Below, piece after piece: positions 26,343 through 34,288 of a DNA stretch of 64,000 nucleotides (position 1 is the stretch's first letter; every line of letters begins with the position of its first letter). The notes beneath the pieces are model-generated. The model saw only the letters and a program-made list of their open reading frames with translations. It ran no database searches and had not been told where the DNA came from. Location: NCBI RefSeq assembly GCF_902706195.1, contig NZ_CACSJO010000010.1, positions 106,166 to 170,165 on the forward strand, given 5' to 3'. The translations under genes and the position numbers were made by a program. The stretch is from Novosphingobium sp. 18050 (GTDB lineage Bacteria > Pseudomonadota > Alphaproteobacteria > Sphingomonadales > Sphingomonadaceae).

Positions 26343-27107
26343 TCAGCTGCAAGCCGTGCAGGCCGGGTCCTTGGCGATCTTCAGCGGCCTCATCGAAGGC
26401 GCCATTCCGTCGATGAGATGAAGCGTTCCGAACTGCGGTTCGCCGAAAGCCGCGTGGCCCGCCAGCAGAATCCGCATCGCCTGCATCGCGGCGAATGTGC
26501 CGACCATGCCGACCATCGCGCCCAGTACTCCGTCGGCAGCGCAGGTATCGCAGTCCACCGCGTCGAAGGCATCGCCCACGAAGCAGCGGTAGCAGGCATG
26601 ATCCGGCAAGTGCCCGGCGAAATTCGCGACCTGCCCCTGAAACCGGCCGATCGCCGCGCTGGTCAGCGGGATGCCCAGTTCCACACAGGTATCTGACACC
26701 AGCAGCCGAGTCGCGAAGTTGTCACAGCCATCCAGTACGAGATCGGCGCCGGAAAGCACTTCGTGCGCGTTGCCAGTCGCCATCCGCGCGACCACGGGTT
26801 CGACCTTCAGGCCAAGATCAAAACGCCGCACCCATTCGGCTGCCGTTTCCGCCTTGGGCCTGCCGACATCCGATGGCGTATAAATCGTCTGGCGCTGAAG
26901 GTTGCTGATGTCGATGACGTCATCGTCCACCAGCGTCAGTCGGCCTATGCCGGCTGCAGCGAGGTATTGCAGGGAAGGACTGCCTATCCCGCCGCAGCCG
27001 ACAAGCACCACATGCGCGTCCGACAAAGCGACCTGACCGACGCCGCCCACTTCGGGCAACACGATATGACGGGCGAATCGCGCGAGACGGTCCGGAGTAA
27101 GGCTCAT
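26343..27107 (-). CDS. moeB: MoeB/ThiF-type adenylyltransferase
   Basis: E1-like enzyme that adenylates the C-terminal Gly of a small sulfur carrier (MoaD or ThiS). 254 aa from ATG 27107 (ATGA overlap with the DUF983 gene). ATP site GCGGIGSPSLQYLAAAG, DDDVIDISNLQRQTIY with the catalytic Arg, and KAETAAEW. Zinc Cys172/175 (CYRC) and Cys250/253 (CTAC); the candidate thioester or persulfide Cys189 lies in DTCAADGV. There is no rhodanese domain. MoeB is favoured because the region is rich in molybdenum-cofactor genes, but ThiF cannot be excluded. Confidence 0.88.
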   Translation of the reverse strand: MSLTPDRLARFARHIVLPEVGGVGQVALSDAHVVLVGCGGIGSPSLQYLAAAGIGRLTLVDDDVIDISNLQRQTIYTPSDVGRPKAETAAEWVRRFDLGLKVEPVVARMATGNAHEVLSGADLVLDGCDNFATRLLVSDTCVELGIPLTSAAIGRFQGQVANFAGHLPDHACYRCFVGDAFDAVDCDTCAADGVLGAMVGMVGTFAAMQAMRILLAGHAAFGEPQFGTLHLIDGMAPSMRPLKIAKDPACTACS

Positions 27108-27496
27108 GATTCGGGGGTGTCCTCGGGCAGGCGCTCCTTGACGAAACCATGCATGCCGAACCACCACTGCAGGGCGATGACGCCCCCCTTGGCTGGTTGC
27201 AGCATACCCAGCATCATCACCAGCGCCAGCGGCACCAGGATCGCCATCATCGCCACTGGCCCCAGCTCGAAATCGAGAGAAAGCATGATGATCAGCGGCG
27301 CCATCAGGTGGCCGGTGACGATCATGGCGATATAGGCGGGAAAGTCGTCGGCGCGCTGCGGTGTCAGATCCATCGTGCAGACGGGGCAGCGCTCACGCGG
27401 TTTGAGCCACTTGCGAAACAGCCCCCCCTGCTCGCAGCGCGGGCAGCGGCCGCGAATGCCGCGCAATAGGGCTTGTCCGAAAGTGGCTGGAATCAT
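27104..27496 (-). CDS. DUF983 membrane protein with zinc-ribbon-like N-terminus
   Basis: 130 aa. GIRGRCPRCEQGGLFRKWLKPRERCPVC forms a two-CxxC zinc-ribbon-like head, then two membrane segments (YIAMIVTGHLMAPLIIMLSL and MMAILVPLALVMMLGML) and WWFGMHGFVKE. This is the usual DUF983 layout; function unknown. I start at ATG 27496; an in-frame ATG at 27577 overlaps the diguanylate cyclase stop (TGATG) and would add 27 residues. Overlaps moeB by 4 bases. Confidence 0.78.
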   Translation of the reverse strand: MIPATFGQALLRGIRGRCPRCEQGGLFRKWLKPRERCPVCTMDLTPQRADDFPAYIAMIVTGHLMAPLIIMLSLDFELGPVAMMAILVPLALVMMLGMLQPAKGGVIALQWWFGMHGFVKERLPEDTPES

Positions 27497-27576
27497 CGAG
27501 CCAGCGCCTACAGCATGTGCGCCAAGGGGTGAAGCGGCAAAGGGAGGGAGCAGGCCCCCGCCCCATGCCAGGCGCA

Positions 27577-28428
27577 TCACGATCCGGTGACGTGAACCTG
27601 ATTGCGACCGGCGTTCTTGGCTGCATAAAGCGCTGCATCGGCCTGCTTGGTCGCATCGCCCAGCTGCGCAAAAGTACGTACCGGCGCAAGACCACAAGAG
27701 AAGGTCACCGCCCGGTTCTCGACGCCCAGTCCGGTGTCGAGCGCTACCGTGGCGCGCAAACGTTCCATGACCAATCGCGCCTCGTCGAGCGTGGTGTCAG
27801 GCAGCAGAACCGCAAATTCCTCGCCGCCCCAGCGCGCGCAGATATCGCTGCGACGCAGGTAGTCCTCGATCCTGCGGGCGAGCGACTTGAGCAGTTGGTC
27901 GCCGGTGTCATGGCCGAACTCGTCGTTGATCGACTTGAAGTGATCGATGTCGATGATCGCCAGCACCGCATTGCTCCGACCGCGCAGGATCTGCTCCGCC
28001 GAATCGAGGAACCCGCGGCGATTGCGAATGCCGGTCAGCGGATCGCTTTCGGCGGCATCCACCAATTGCTCGATACGCGCGGCAGTCTCATTAGCGGCGC
28101 TTGTCACACCAGTGAGCAGCCGGCCGACGAGATCTTCTCCGCCCGTCGGGACAACAACGATACGCTCGCCGTTCTGGATTGCCGCGAGCATGGCCGTCGC
28201 CTCGCCGATAGGTGCCAGGAGCGCATTGATCGCAGCCAGGCCAAGGCCGGTGCCGACCAGCGTGGCGACCAGCAGTGTCAGCAGCGTGGTGAGCTGCCAG
28301 TGCCCGGTCACCGCCTGGAGGACGATACAGGCGAGCAGCGGAAAATGGACTGCGCCGAAGCAGAAGAACAGGACCCGCCGCTCATAACTGCGAGGGAAGA
28401 GAAATGCCGTGGCCTTGTAGAAGCGCAT
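27577..28428 (-). CDS. Membrane-bound diguanylate cyclase (GGDEF)
   Basis: Makes cyclic di-GMP. 283 aa from ATG 28428 (ATG 28485 is also in frame without a ribosome binding site). Two N-terminal membrane segments (about 20-60) and a HAMP-like linker lead into the GGDEF domain: DPLTGIRNRRGF, IDIDHFKSINDEFGHDTGD and RWGGEEFAVLLP. The active-site GGEEF is intact, and RRSD five residues before it is a product-inhibition I-site. No sensor domain is recognisable, so the input is unknown. Confidence 0.9.
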   Translation of the reverse strand: MRFYKATAFLFPRSYERRVLFFCFGAVHFPLLACIVLQAVTGHWQLTTLLTLLVATLVGTGLGLAAINALLAPIGEATAMLAAIQNGERIVVVPTGGEDLVGRLLTGVTSAANETAARIEQLVDAAESDPLTGIRNRRGFLDSAEQILRGRSNAVLAIIDIDHFKSINDEFGHDTGDQLLKSLARRIEDYLRRSDICARWGGEEFAVLLPDTTLDEARLVMERLRATVALDTGLGVENRAVTFSCGLAPVRTFAQLGDATKQADAALYAAKNAGRNQVHVTGS

Positions 28429-28649
28429 GGGGGAAATGCCTTCTTTCCGTAAATTGAGAATGAAATGTCGAAACTTACATTTCACGCTAGGGAAAGGGGC
28501 TTATCGAAGTGTTAACTTATGCGCCGGGGCGCCCGATTGCCGCCATGAGCGGCGAGATCGGCCATCATAACCCGCCCTGACCCGGCCGTGAGAGGTTTGA
28601 CCATTTCTGCGTCCTCCGGGTCATGCCGAAGCGCAGCCCCGCGGCGATC

Positions 28650-28693
28650 CGGCAACAAACAGGGGCCGAAGGCGCTATGCCTCCGGCCCCTGT
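28650..28693 (-). terminator. Rho-independent terminator of dnaA
   Basis: Stem ACAGGGGCCG (28659-28668) with CGGCCCCTGT (28684-28693), extended by AGGC/GCCT around the loop GCTAT. Read on the minus strand it is followed by TTGTTGCC. It lies 42 bases beyond the dnaA stop. The rest of the 300-base gap to the diguanylate cyclase gene holds nothing I can support. Confidence 0.8.
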
Positions 28694-28734
28694 GGGTAAC
28701 TCTGTGAATGAACCCGGCACAAGTCCGGGAAAAC

Positions 28735-30201
28735 TCAGCTTTCCAGCTGGCGTAGCAGAGAGCGCACGTCGCCGTCCATGTCGGCATCTCGGGTGCGCAG
28801 TTCCTCGATGAGGCGAACCGCATGGATCACCGTCGAGTGGTCACGCCCGCCGAACTTGCGGCCGATCTCAGGGTACGAACGCGGGGTAAGCACTTTCGCG
28901 AGGTACATTGCCACCTGGCGCGGCCGCACAACCGCGCGGGCGCGGCGCTTCGAGCTCATTTCGGTGCGGTCGATGCGGTAGAACTGGCAAACCGTGCGCT
29001 GGATCTCGTCGATCGTGATGCGGCGGCGGTTGGCCGAGAGGATGTCGGTGAGCTGTTCCTCGGCGAGCTGGAGCGACACGGCCTGGCCGGTCAGCTGGGC
29101 ATAGGCGATCAGCTTGTTGAGGCCGCCGACCAGTTCACGCACGTTGCGGTTGATGGTCCGAGCAAGGAACTCGATGACATCGGCAGGCACTTCGACCGAG
29201 GCGAAGCGCGTAAGACGGCTTTCCAGGATCGAGCGGCGCAGTTCGATGTCGGCGGGAAGGATGTCGGCGACGAGGCCCATCGACAGGCGCGAGAGCAGGC
29301 GCGGCTCAACACCGTCGAGCGCCTGGGGCGCGCGGTCAGCGGCAAAGACAAGACGCTTGCCTTCCTGAAGCAGCGCATCGATCGTGTAGAGCAGTTCTTC
29401 CTGCGCCGAAGCCTTGCCGATGATGAACTGGATGTCGTCGACCAGCAGCAGATCGAAGCCGCGCAGGCGCGACTTGAACTCGATCATCTGGTTCTGACGC
29501 AGCGCCTGCACGAACTCGACCATGAAGCGCTCGGCCGAGCAGTAGAAGATGCGGGCATGCGGGTGGCTGGCAAGATAGGCGTGGCCGATCGCGTGCAGCA
29601 GGTGCGTCTTGCCCTGCCCGGTCGCGGCCTTGAGGTAGAGCGGCGAGAACTGCGGCGTTTCCGTCGCAGACATGCGCTGCGCAGCGTTGCAGGCCAGCAC
29701 GTTGGACGTGCCGGTCACGAAGCTGGTGAAGGTCTGCGAGGCGTCGATGCCGGCAGGACCCTGGCCCAGTGAGGCGAAGGCTTCGCCAGCCAGAGCGGCG
29801 GCGAGCGGGTCCGAGGAACCGACAGCCGAATCGTTGGCCGGCGCGCTCGACGGGCGTCCGCCGTTGCCCAGACGCAGTTCGGGGAGCTGGCGGCGGCCCG
29901 GGTGGACCAAAATGCGCACGTGGCGCACGTCGGGTCGGGCGATCTTCCATGCCAGCGAGAGCCGGTCGGCGAATCGGTCCGTTACCCAGTTGGCCGAGAA
30001 TTCGGTCGGCAGGTACAGATCGAGCGTACCCGTTTCCCCGCAGTAGCTGCCCGGCTGGATCGGCTTGATCCACTGGCTGTGCGCCTGATGGCCCAGGTCC
30101 TTACGCAGGCCCTGGCTGATGTCAGCCCAGTCTGCCGCCAGATTAACGGCCTCCTGATCTTCTTCGACCGCCACTCGCACCACCTTGGACTTCCTGTTCA
30201 C
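28735..30201 (-). CDS. dnaA: Chromosomal replication initiator DnaA
   Basis: AAA+ ATPase that opens the origin. 488 aa from GTG 30201; GTG 30210 is three codons upstream and AAGG fits the downstream codon better. Domain I has WADISQGLRKDLGHQAHSQWIKPI; domain III has Walker A ATGQGKTHLLHAIGHAYL, Walker B LLLVDDIQF and sensor motifs near RLLSRLSMGLVADI; domain IV ends in the DnaA-box helix-turn-helix RPRQVAMYLAKVLT and GGRDHSTVIHAVRLIEEL. No cluster of DnaA boxes is visible nearby, so this is probably not oriC. Confidence 0.96.
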   Translation of the reverse strand: MNRKSKVVRVAVEEDQEAVNLAADWADISQGLRKDLGHQAHSQWIKPIQPGSYCGETGTLDLYLPTEFSANWVTDRFADRLSLAWKIARPDVRHVRILVHPGRRQLPELRLGNGGRPSSAPANDSAVGSSDPLAAALAGEAFASLGQGPAGIDASQTFTSFVTGTSNVLACNAAQRMSATETPQFSPLYLKAATGQGKTHLLHAIGHAYLASHPHARIFYCSAERFMVEFVQALRQNQMIEFKSRLRGFDLLLVDDIQFIIGKASAQEELLYTIDALLQEGKRLVFAADRAPQALDGVEPRLLSRLSMGLVADILPADIELRRSILESRLTRFASVEVPADVIEFLARTINRNVRELVGGLNKLIAYAQLTGQAVSLQLAEEQLTDILSANRRRITIDEIQRTVCQFYRIDRTEMSSKRRARAVVRPRQVAMYLAKVLTPRSYPEIGRKFGGRDHSTVIHAVRLIEELRTRDADMDGDVRSLLRQLES

Positions 30202-30398
30202 ACTGTTCACACCTTGATCGCCCCCGCTACTCACCGCGGGTCGGTTCACATGGGAAGCGTCCACCGAAGGCTGACCTGTTGACGTATTTGACACCGGTCG
30301 AACCCCCTTAGCCCGCTTTAACACCCACGCGATTGCGGCAGCAAGGGAGCCCCCAACGACGACGCCATGCAACGGAGGAAGGGTAAACCTTCCCCCAA

Positions 30399-30418
30399 CC
30401 GTGAACGCATGTTCACGG
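30399..30418. promoter_or_regulatory. Palindrome upstream of dnaA with GTTCAC half-sites
   Basis: CCGTGAAC-GCAT-GTTCACGG, an 8-base perfect inverted repeat about 200 bases before the dnaA start. The half-site GTTCAC occurs again at 30196-30201, 30205-30210 and near 30242. It may be a repressor site controlling dnaA. The spacing is not that of the alphaproteobacterial LexA box. The remainder of the 590-base dnaA-rpsT gap is AT-richer and without genes. Confidence 0.4.
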
Positions 30419-30670
30419 CTGTCGCTCCAGACGCTATCGCTGATTCCCCGGCCAGTTCCGCAACTGCCGAGCGCCCTTTTAGGAAGGCCTTTGCCTCGCA
30501 GGCAAGACGGCGCTCCCCAAATAAATAAAATTATGGCTGTTGACTCAGCAGGACCCCGCCGAAATCCGTCGCTGAACTGTAATGTGCTTAAATTTCAAAA
30601 TGTTCCGCGCCGCAGCGTGCCGAATCGCAGCATTTCCGCGAGTTTATGCCAGGCCGTGCTGCGGTGCAGC

Positions 30671-30712
30671 AAAAACGAAAACGGAGCCGGGATCAATGAT
30701 CCCAACTCCGTT
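30671..30712 (-). terminator. Rho-independent terminator of rpsT
   Basis: Stem AACGGAG (30680-30686) with CTCCGTT (30706-30712) and an inner GGGATCA/TGATCCC, followed on the minus strand by TTTCGTTTTT. It lies about 80 bases beyond the rpsT stop and isolates rpsT from dnaA. Confidence 0.9.
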
Positions 30713-30791
30713 CCTGTTTCGTACTCAGGCCCACCGACCAGCGGCTTCCCCGATACTGCGAATCACCTCCTGCGAAAGCAGGAGCGCCGAC

Positions 30792-31052
30792 TCAGAGCGC
30801 TGCGACGCGCTTGGTCAGGCGCGACAGCTTGCGCGACGCGGTGTTCTTGTGCAGCACGCCGCGAGCAACGCCGCGTGCCAGCTCAGGCTGTGCAGCCTTG
30901 AGTGCGTCGGCCGCTGCGGTCTTGTCGCCACCCTCGAGAGCTGCTTCGACCTTCTTCACGAAGGAACGGATGCGGCTGACGCGGTTGGTATTGATCTCGG
31001 CGCGGCGATCGTTGCGACGGATGCGCTTGCGGGCTTGCGGCGTATTGGCCAT
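30792..31052 (-). CDS. rpsT: 30S ribosomal protein S20
   Basis: 86 aa, usual length and very basic. [21 protein letters not shown] opens the three-helix bundle, then [18 protein letters not shown] and the C-terminal [19 protein letters not shown] that binds 16S rRNA. It sits between mutM and dnaA, an order conserved in many alphaproteobacteria. Confidence 0.98.
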   Translation of the reverse strand: MANTPQARKRIRRNDRRAEINTNRVSRIRSFVKKVEAALEGGDKTAAADALKAAQPELARGVARGVLHKNTASRKLSRLTKRVAAL

Positions 31053-31198
31053 CGAATTTCCTCTGTCTGGCCGCCCAACTGGTGGGAACGCGGCCCTATG
31101 CCTAACGAATCTACTCTTGGCGAGCGGACTCGCCGGAAAGCGCGGCCCTTACCGATGAAGGGGGTTCCCGTCAACCCGGACGAGCCAGCGCAAACCCC

Positions 31199-32011
31199 CT
31201 ATTTCTGGCATTTGCGACACCAGAAGGTACTTCGCCCCCCCTGTACGAAGCGCAGAATTGGCGCTCCGCATGAGCAGGGATCGCCTTCGCGGCCATAGAC
31301 CTGCCAAGCGGCAGCGAAGTAGCCCAACTCGCCATTGGGCTGCGCATAGTCGCGGATGGTGGAGCCGCCGGCCGCGATCGATTCGCTTAATACGTCCTTG
31401 ATGACCGGAACCAGCCGGGCGAGCGAGGGCAGCGTGACGCGCCCTGCCGCCTTGTCGGGACGGATGCCGGCGCGGAACAGCGCCTCGCACACGTAGATGT
31501 TGCCCAGCCCGGCAACGATCGTCTGGTCGAGCAGCATCTGCTTGATCGGGGCGATTCGCCCCGCGAGGGCGCTGCGAAGGTGCCCGGCTGTCAGCCCATC
31601 GCCCAAAGGCTCCGGGCCGAGCGTAGCGAAGGGGCCCCATGTTTCGAGGCCCGCCGTAGGCGCGAGATCGACCGAGCCGAACCGCCGGGCATCGTTGAGC
31701 GCGAGGACATGGCCACTGCCGGTCTCCAGCACGAGATGGTCATGCCTGTCAGGCGTCTCGGGCTCGATTCGCCAGCGGCCGGACATGCCGAGGTGAAAGA
31801 CCATGGTCTGGTCGCGGTCGGTATGGATAAGGCCATATTTCGCGCGCCGCCCCATGCCCGTCACTCTGGCGCCGGTGAGTACCTGGACGAGATCCGGCGG
31901 AAACGGGCGACGCAGGTCTGCGCGGTTCAGCGAGATACGGGCGATCCGCTCGCCCTCAAGAAAACGCGCAAGGCCGCGTACGGTGGTTTCTACTTCTGGA
32001 AGCTCTGGCAT
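31199..32011 (-). CDS. mutM: Formamidopyrimidine-DNA glycosylase MutM (Fpg)
   Basis: Removes 8-oxoguanine and formamidopyrimidines and cleaves the AP site. 270 aa. The N-terminal PELPEVET supplies the catalytic Pro2 and Glu3; GMGRRAKYGLI holds the conserved Lys; AGLGNIYVCEALF is the helix-two-turns-helix; the zinc finger is CSCGAPILRFVQGGRSTFWC...C at the C-terminus. Same strand as rpsT and dnaA. Confidence 0.97.
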   Translation of the reverse strand: MPELPEVETTVRGLARFLEGERIARISLNRADLRRPFPPDLVQVLTGARVTGMGRRAKYGLIHTDRDQTMVFHLGMSGRWRIEPETPDRHDHLVLETGSGHVLALNDARRFGSVDLAPTAGLETWGPFATLGPEPLGDGLTAGHLRSALAGRIAPIKQMLLDQTIVAGLGNIYVCEALFRAGIRPDKAAGRVTLPSLARLVPVIKDVLSESIAAGGSTIRDYAQPNGELGYFAAAWQVYGREGDPCSCGAPILRFVQGGRSTFWCRKCQK

Positions 32012-32052
32012 CGTCCACGGGAGATAGGACCAGTTCGTCTCCGCGCCAATGG

Positions 32053-33123
32053 TTAGAGTAGATGTCCCGTCCGGTCGCGCTTGGTGTCGAGGTAGCGGGC
32101 GTTGTGCGGGTTGGCCGGCAACTGGTGCGGCACGCGCTCGATCACGTCCACGCCAACCCCCTGAAGCGCATCGACCTTGGCCGGGTTGTTAGTCATGAGG
32201 CGAATCGCGCGCACGCCCAGGAGGTCCAGCATGCGTGCCGCCACCGGGAAGTCGCGCGCCTCGGTGGGCAGGCCGAGGCGATTGTTCGCATCAACCGTGT
32301 CGTAGCCCATGTCCTGCAGTCGGTAGGCCCTCAGCTTGTTGACGAGGCCAATGCCCCTTCCCTCCTGCCGCAAGTAGAGGAGCACACCCCAGCCGCCCTC
32401 TCCAGCCTCGTCCGCCATCGCCCGCAATGCAGCGTCGAGCTGCGGACCGCAGTCGCACTTGAGGCTGCCGAGAATGTCACCCGTGAGGCATTCGGAATGG
32501 AGGCGCACCAATGGCGGGCGCCCGCCATCCTGCGTGCCGATGACCAGCGCGACATGTTCACGCAGGTCATCAAGTGCACGGAAGGCGACAATCTCCGCCG
32601 CCTCACAGGCCGCGACAGGCAAGTGTGCCCGGCTGGCGATCTGGATGCGGGCCGTGTCCTTCCACTCGGTCAGGTCGGCCGAGGACACTGCCTGCACTTC
32701 GCCGTCCAGCGACGGGGCGACGAGGTAGGCAGGCAAGATGCCCGCGAGCCGCGCCAGTTCCATTGCCATGCGCGCTGCGTCGCGGTCGCCAATCTGTTGG
32801 GCCGCGAACGGCCCTTTCATGGGGTTCGCGAGGTCGAGCGCCGGGTCGGCGACGGCCCGCGCGGTTTCGAGGTCGAACGGCTCGGCGGCGCGAATCAGCA
32901 CGGGAGCCTCCGGCACGGCAGCCTCGCGCTGGTTGGCCAGCTTGAGCGTCACCGCCCGCGCAGCCGAAATCAACATGCGCGGGGCCGTTACACCCTCGGC
33001 GAACCCGGTCTCGGCGGGGAGCAATACATCCCCGCCGTCAACGCGAATCGGCCAGCCGTGGCGCAGCGCATCGAGCGCCAGCGCGACGCGGCGGGCGCCG
33101 CCTGAGGGCAGGCTACCGCTCAG
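32053..33123 (-). CDS. ribA: GTP cyclohydrolase II RibA with a degenerate N-terminal domain
   Basis: First step of riboflavin synthesis. 356 aa. The C-terminal 180 residues are a complete GTP cyclohydrolase II: VRLHSECLTGDILGSLKCDCG with zinc Cys212, 223 and 225, the GTP loop RQEGRGIGLVNKLRAY, and DANNRLGLP. The first 160 residues resemble a DHBP-synthase-like fold in one stretch (ELARLAGILPAYLV) but lack its catalytic acidic cluster. No ATG, GTG or TTG exists at the family start. CTG 33123 overlaps the xthA stop by 4 bases (CTGA, as ATGA usually does) and has GGAG 8 bases upstream, so I use it. Confidence 0.88.
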   Translation of the reverse strand: MSGSLPSGGARRVALALDALRHGWPIRVDGGDVLLPAETGFAEGVTAPRMLISAARAVTLKLANQREAAVPEAPVLIRAAEPFDLETARAVADPALDLANPMKGPFAAQQIGDRDAARMAMELARLAGILPAYLVAPSLDGEVQAVSSADLTEWKDTARIQIASRAHLPVAACEAAEIVAFRALDDLREHVALVIGTQDGGRPPLVRLHSECLTGDILGSLKCDCGPQLDAALRAMADEAGEGGWGVLLYLRQEGRGIGLVNKLRAYRLQDMGYDTVDANNRLGLPTEARDFPVAARMLDLLGVRAIRLMTNNPAKVDALQGVGVDVIERVPHQLPANPHNARYLDTKRDRTGHLL

Positions 33124-33908
33124 AGTTCGAACTCCGTGATGAGCGGGATGTGATCGCTGGGCTGCTCCCAGCGGCGCGTTTCTTCGACGAAGTGATGACC
33201 GCGCGCCTGCGCGGCCAGATCGGGCGAAGCCCACATATGGTCGAGACGGCGCCCCTGGTCCTTCTCCCGCCAATAGCTGCGGTAGGACCACCAGGAATAG
33301 TTCCGCTCGGGCGCGGGGATGAAGTGGCGGCCCATGTCGACCCAGCCGTGGGCGTCCTGGAAACGCTTCAGCGTCTCAACCTCGAGAGGTGTATGGCTGA
33401 CGACCTTGAGCAGCGCCTTGTGGTTGTAGACGTCCGATTCGAGCGGGGCGATGTTGAAATCACCCACGATCAGGGTCGGGCGGTCGACCTTTTCGGCCCA
33501 GCGGGTCATGCGTTCGAGGAAATCCAGCTTCTGGCCGAACTTGGGATTCACCTCGCGGTCTGCAACATCTCCGCCGGCGGGAATGTAGACGTTTTCCAGG
33601 ATCATTCCCTGACCGGGACCGAGCAGTTCAACGCCGATGTGACGCGCCTCGCCATTGTCCTGCCAGTCGTACTTCGAAAAGTCGCGGAAGGGCACTTTCG
33701 AGACGGTGGCGACGCCGTGATAGCCCTTCTGGCCGTGGATCGCGCGGTGCGTATAGCCGAGCCGCTCGAACATCTCATGCGGGAACAGGGGTTCCGCAAC
33801 CTTGATCTCCTGCAGGCACAGCACGTCGGGCGCCTGCTCGGTGAGAAGACGCTCGACCTGATCGATACGCAGGCGGACGGAATTGATGTTCCAGGTGGCG
33901 ATTTTCAT
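33120..33908 (-). CDS. xthA: Exodeoxyribonuclease III (XthA)
   Basis: AP endonuclease and 3' repair exonuclease. 262 aa from ATG 33908. MKIATWNINSVRLR (Asn), CLQEIK (metal Glu), YIPAGG, the catalytic GDFNIAP and the final RRLDHMWAS and PSDHIPLITEFEL (Asp-His) are all present. ribA follows with a 4-base overlap, suggesting translational coupling. Confidence 0.96.
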   Translation of the reverse strand: MKIATWNINSVRLRIDQVERLLTEQAPDVLCLQEIKVAEPLFPHEMFERLGYTHRAIHGQKGYHGVATVSKVPFRDFSKYDWQDNGEARHIGVELLGPGQGMILENVYIPAGGDVADREVNPKFGQKLDFLERMTRWAEKVDRPTLIVGDFNIAPLESDVYNHKALLKVVSHTPLEVETLKRFQDAHGWVDMGRHFIPAPERNYSWWSYRSYWREKDQGRRLDHMWASPDLAAQARGHHFVEETRRWEQPSDHIPLITEFEL

Positions 33909-34040
33909 GGGGCTGGCTTTAAGCACGCGATGCGCGAATTGCCAGAGGCCCTTAGCCGGCATCAGGGTACGCGCGGCGCCTCGGATGGTCGGATTTTGTT
34001 TCAGGCGGGAAGGCCGGGATGGGGCAAAAGCCGGCCATCC

Positions 34041-34081
34041 AAACAGAAAACCCTCGAGCCGGGGGCAGAGGCTCGAGGGTT
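34041..34081 (-). terminator. Rho-independent terminator between lolA and xthA
   Basis: AACCCTCGAGCC (34049-34060) pairs perfectly with GGCTCGAGGGTT (34070-34081) over a 9-base loop; the minus-strand tail is TTTTCTGTTT. It would end the candidate small RNA and any lolA read-through, separating both from xthA. Confidence 0.92.
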
Positions 34082-34169
34082 CCTGTAAGCGTTCGTCACG
34101 CTAGCATCAGAGCGGCCACTCAGGAGGCGCGGGCAACAGGGGGGAAACCCGCCTCAAAACCGCTCTGAC
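34041..34169 (-). ncRNA. Candidate small RNA with its own promoter and terminator
   Basis: A structured stretch in the xthA-lolA gap, read on the minus strand. A long outer stem TCAGAGCGG/CCGCTCTGA (34107-34115 with 34160-34168) encloses GAGGC/GCCTC and GGG/CCC pairs and a loop that exposes CCTCCT, an anti-Shine-Dalgarno motif. A small stem AGCGT/ACGCT follows, then a Rho-independent terminator: 12-base stem at 34049-34060 and 34070-34081, then TTTTCTGTTT. A promoter lies directly upstream. No open frame in it has a ribosome binding site. Length about 130 nt. Identity is unknown; I do not match it to a named family. Confidence 0.6.
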
Positions 34170-34175
34170 AACTCC

Positions 34176-34203
34176 TATGTAGGATGGATTGCCTTGCTGC
34201 CAA
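34176..34203 (-). promoter_or_regulatory. Sigma-70-type promoter for the candidate small RNA
   Basis: On the minus strand, TTGGCA (34203-34198), a 16-base spacer and TACATA (34181-34176). The predicted start falls at about 34169, exactly at the base of the structured stem. The TTGGC type of -35 box suits alphaproteobacterial housekeeping sigma. Confidence 0.5.
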
Positions 34204-34288
34204 GTGAACGAAAGTCAGAAAACTGTCGCTGTTTGTCGCTAAGTGCGCACAATCTGCGCCAACCCGTTCCGGGACGGCGACGAGCCCG

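Noticed and set aside
30196..30210. GTTC-N5-GTTC before dnaA as an SOS (LexA) box
   Set aside because: The alphaproteobacterial box needs seven bases between the half-sites; here there are five.
30373..30791. oriC in the dnaA-rpsT gap
   Set aside because: No cluster of TTATCCACA-type DnaA boxes; in many alphaproteobacteria the origin lies near hemE rather than dnaA.
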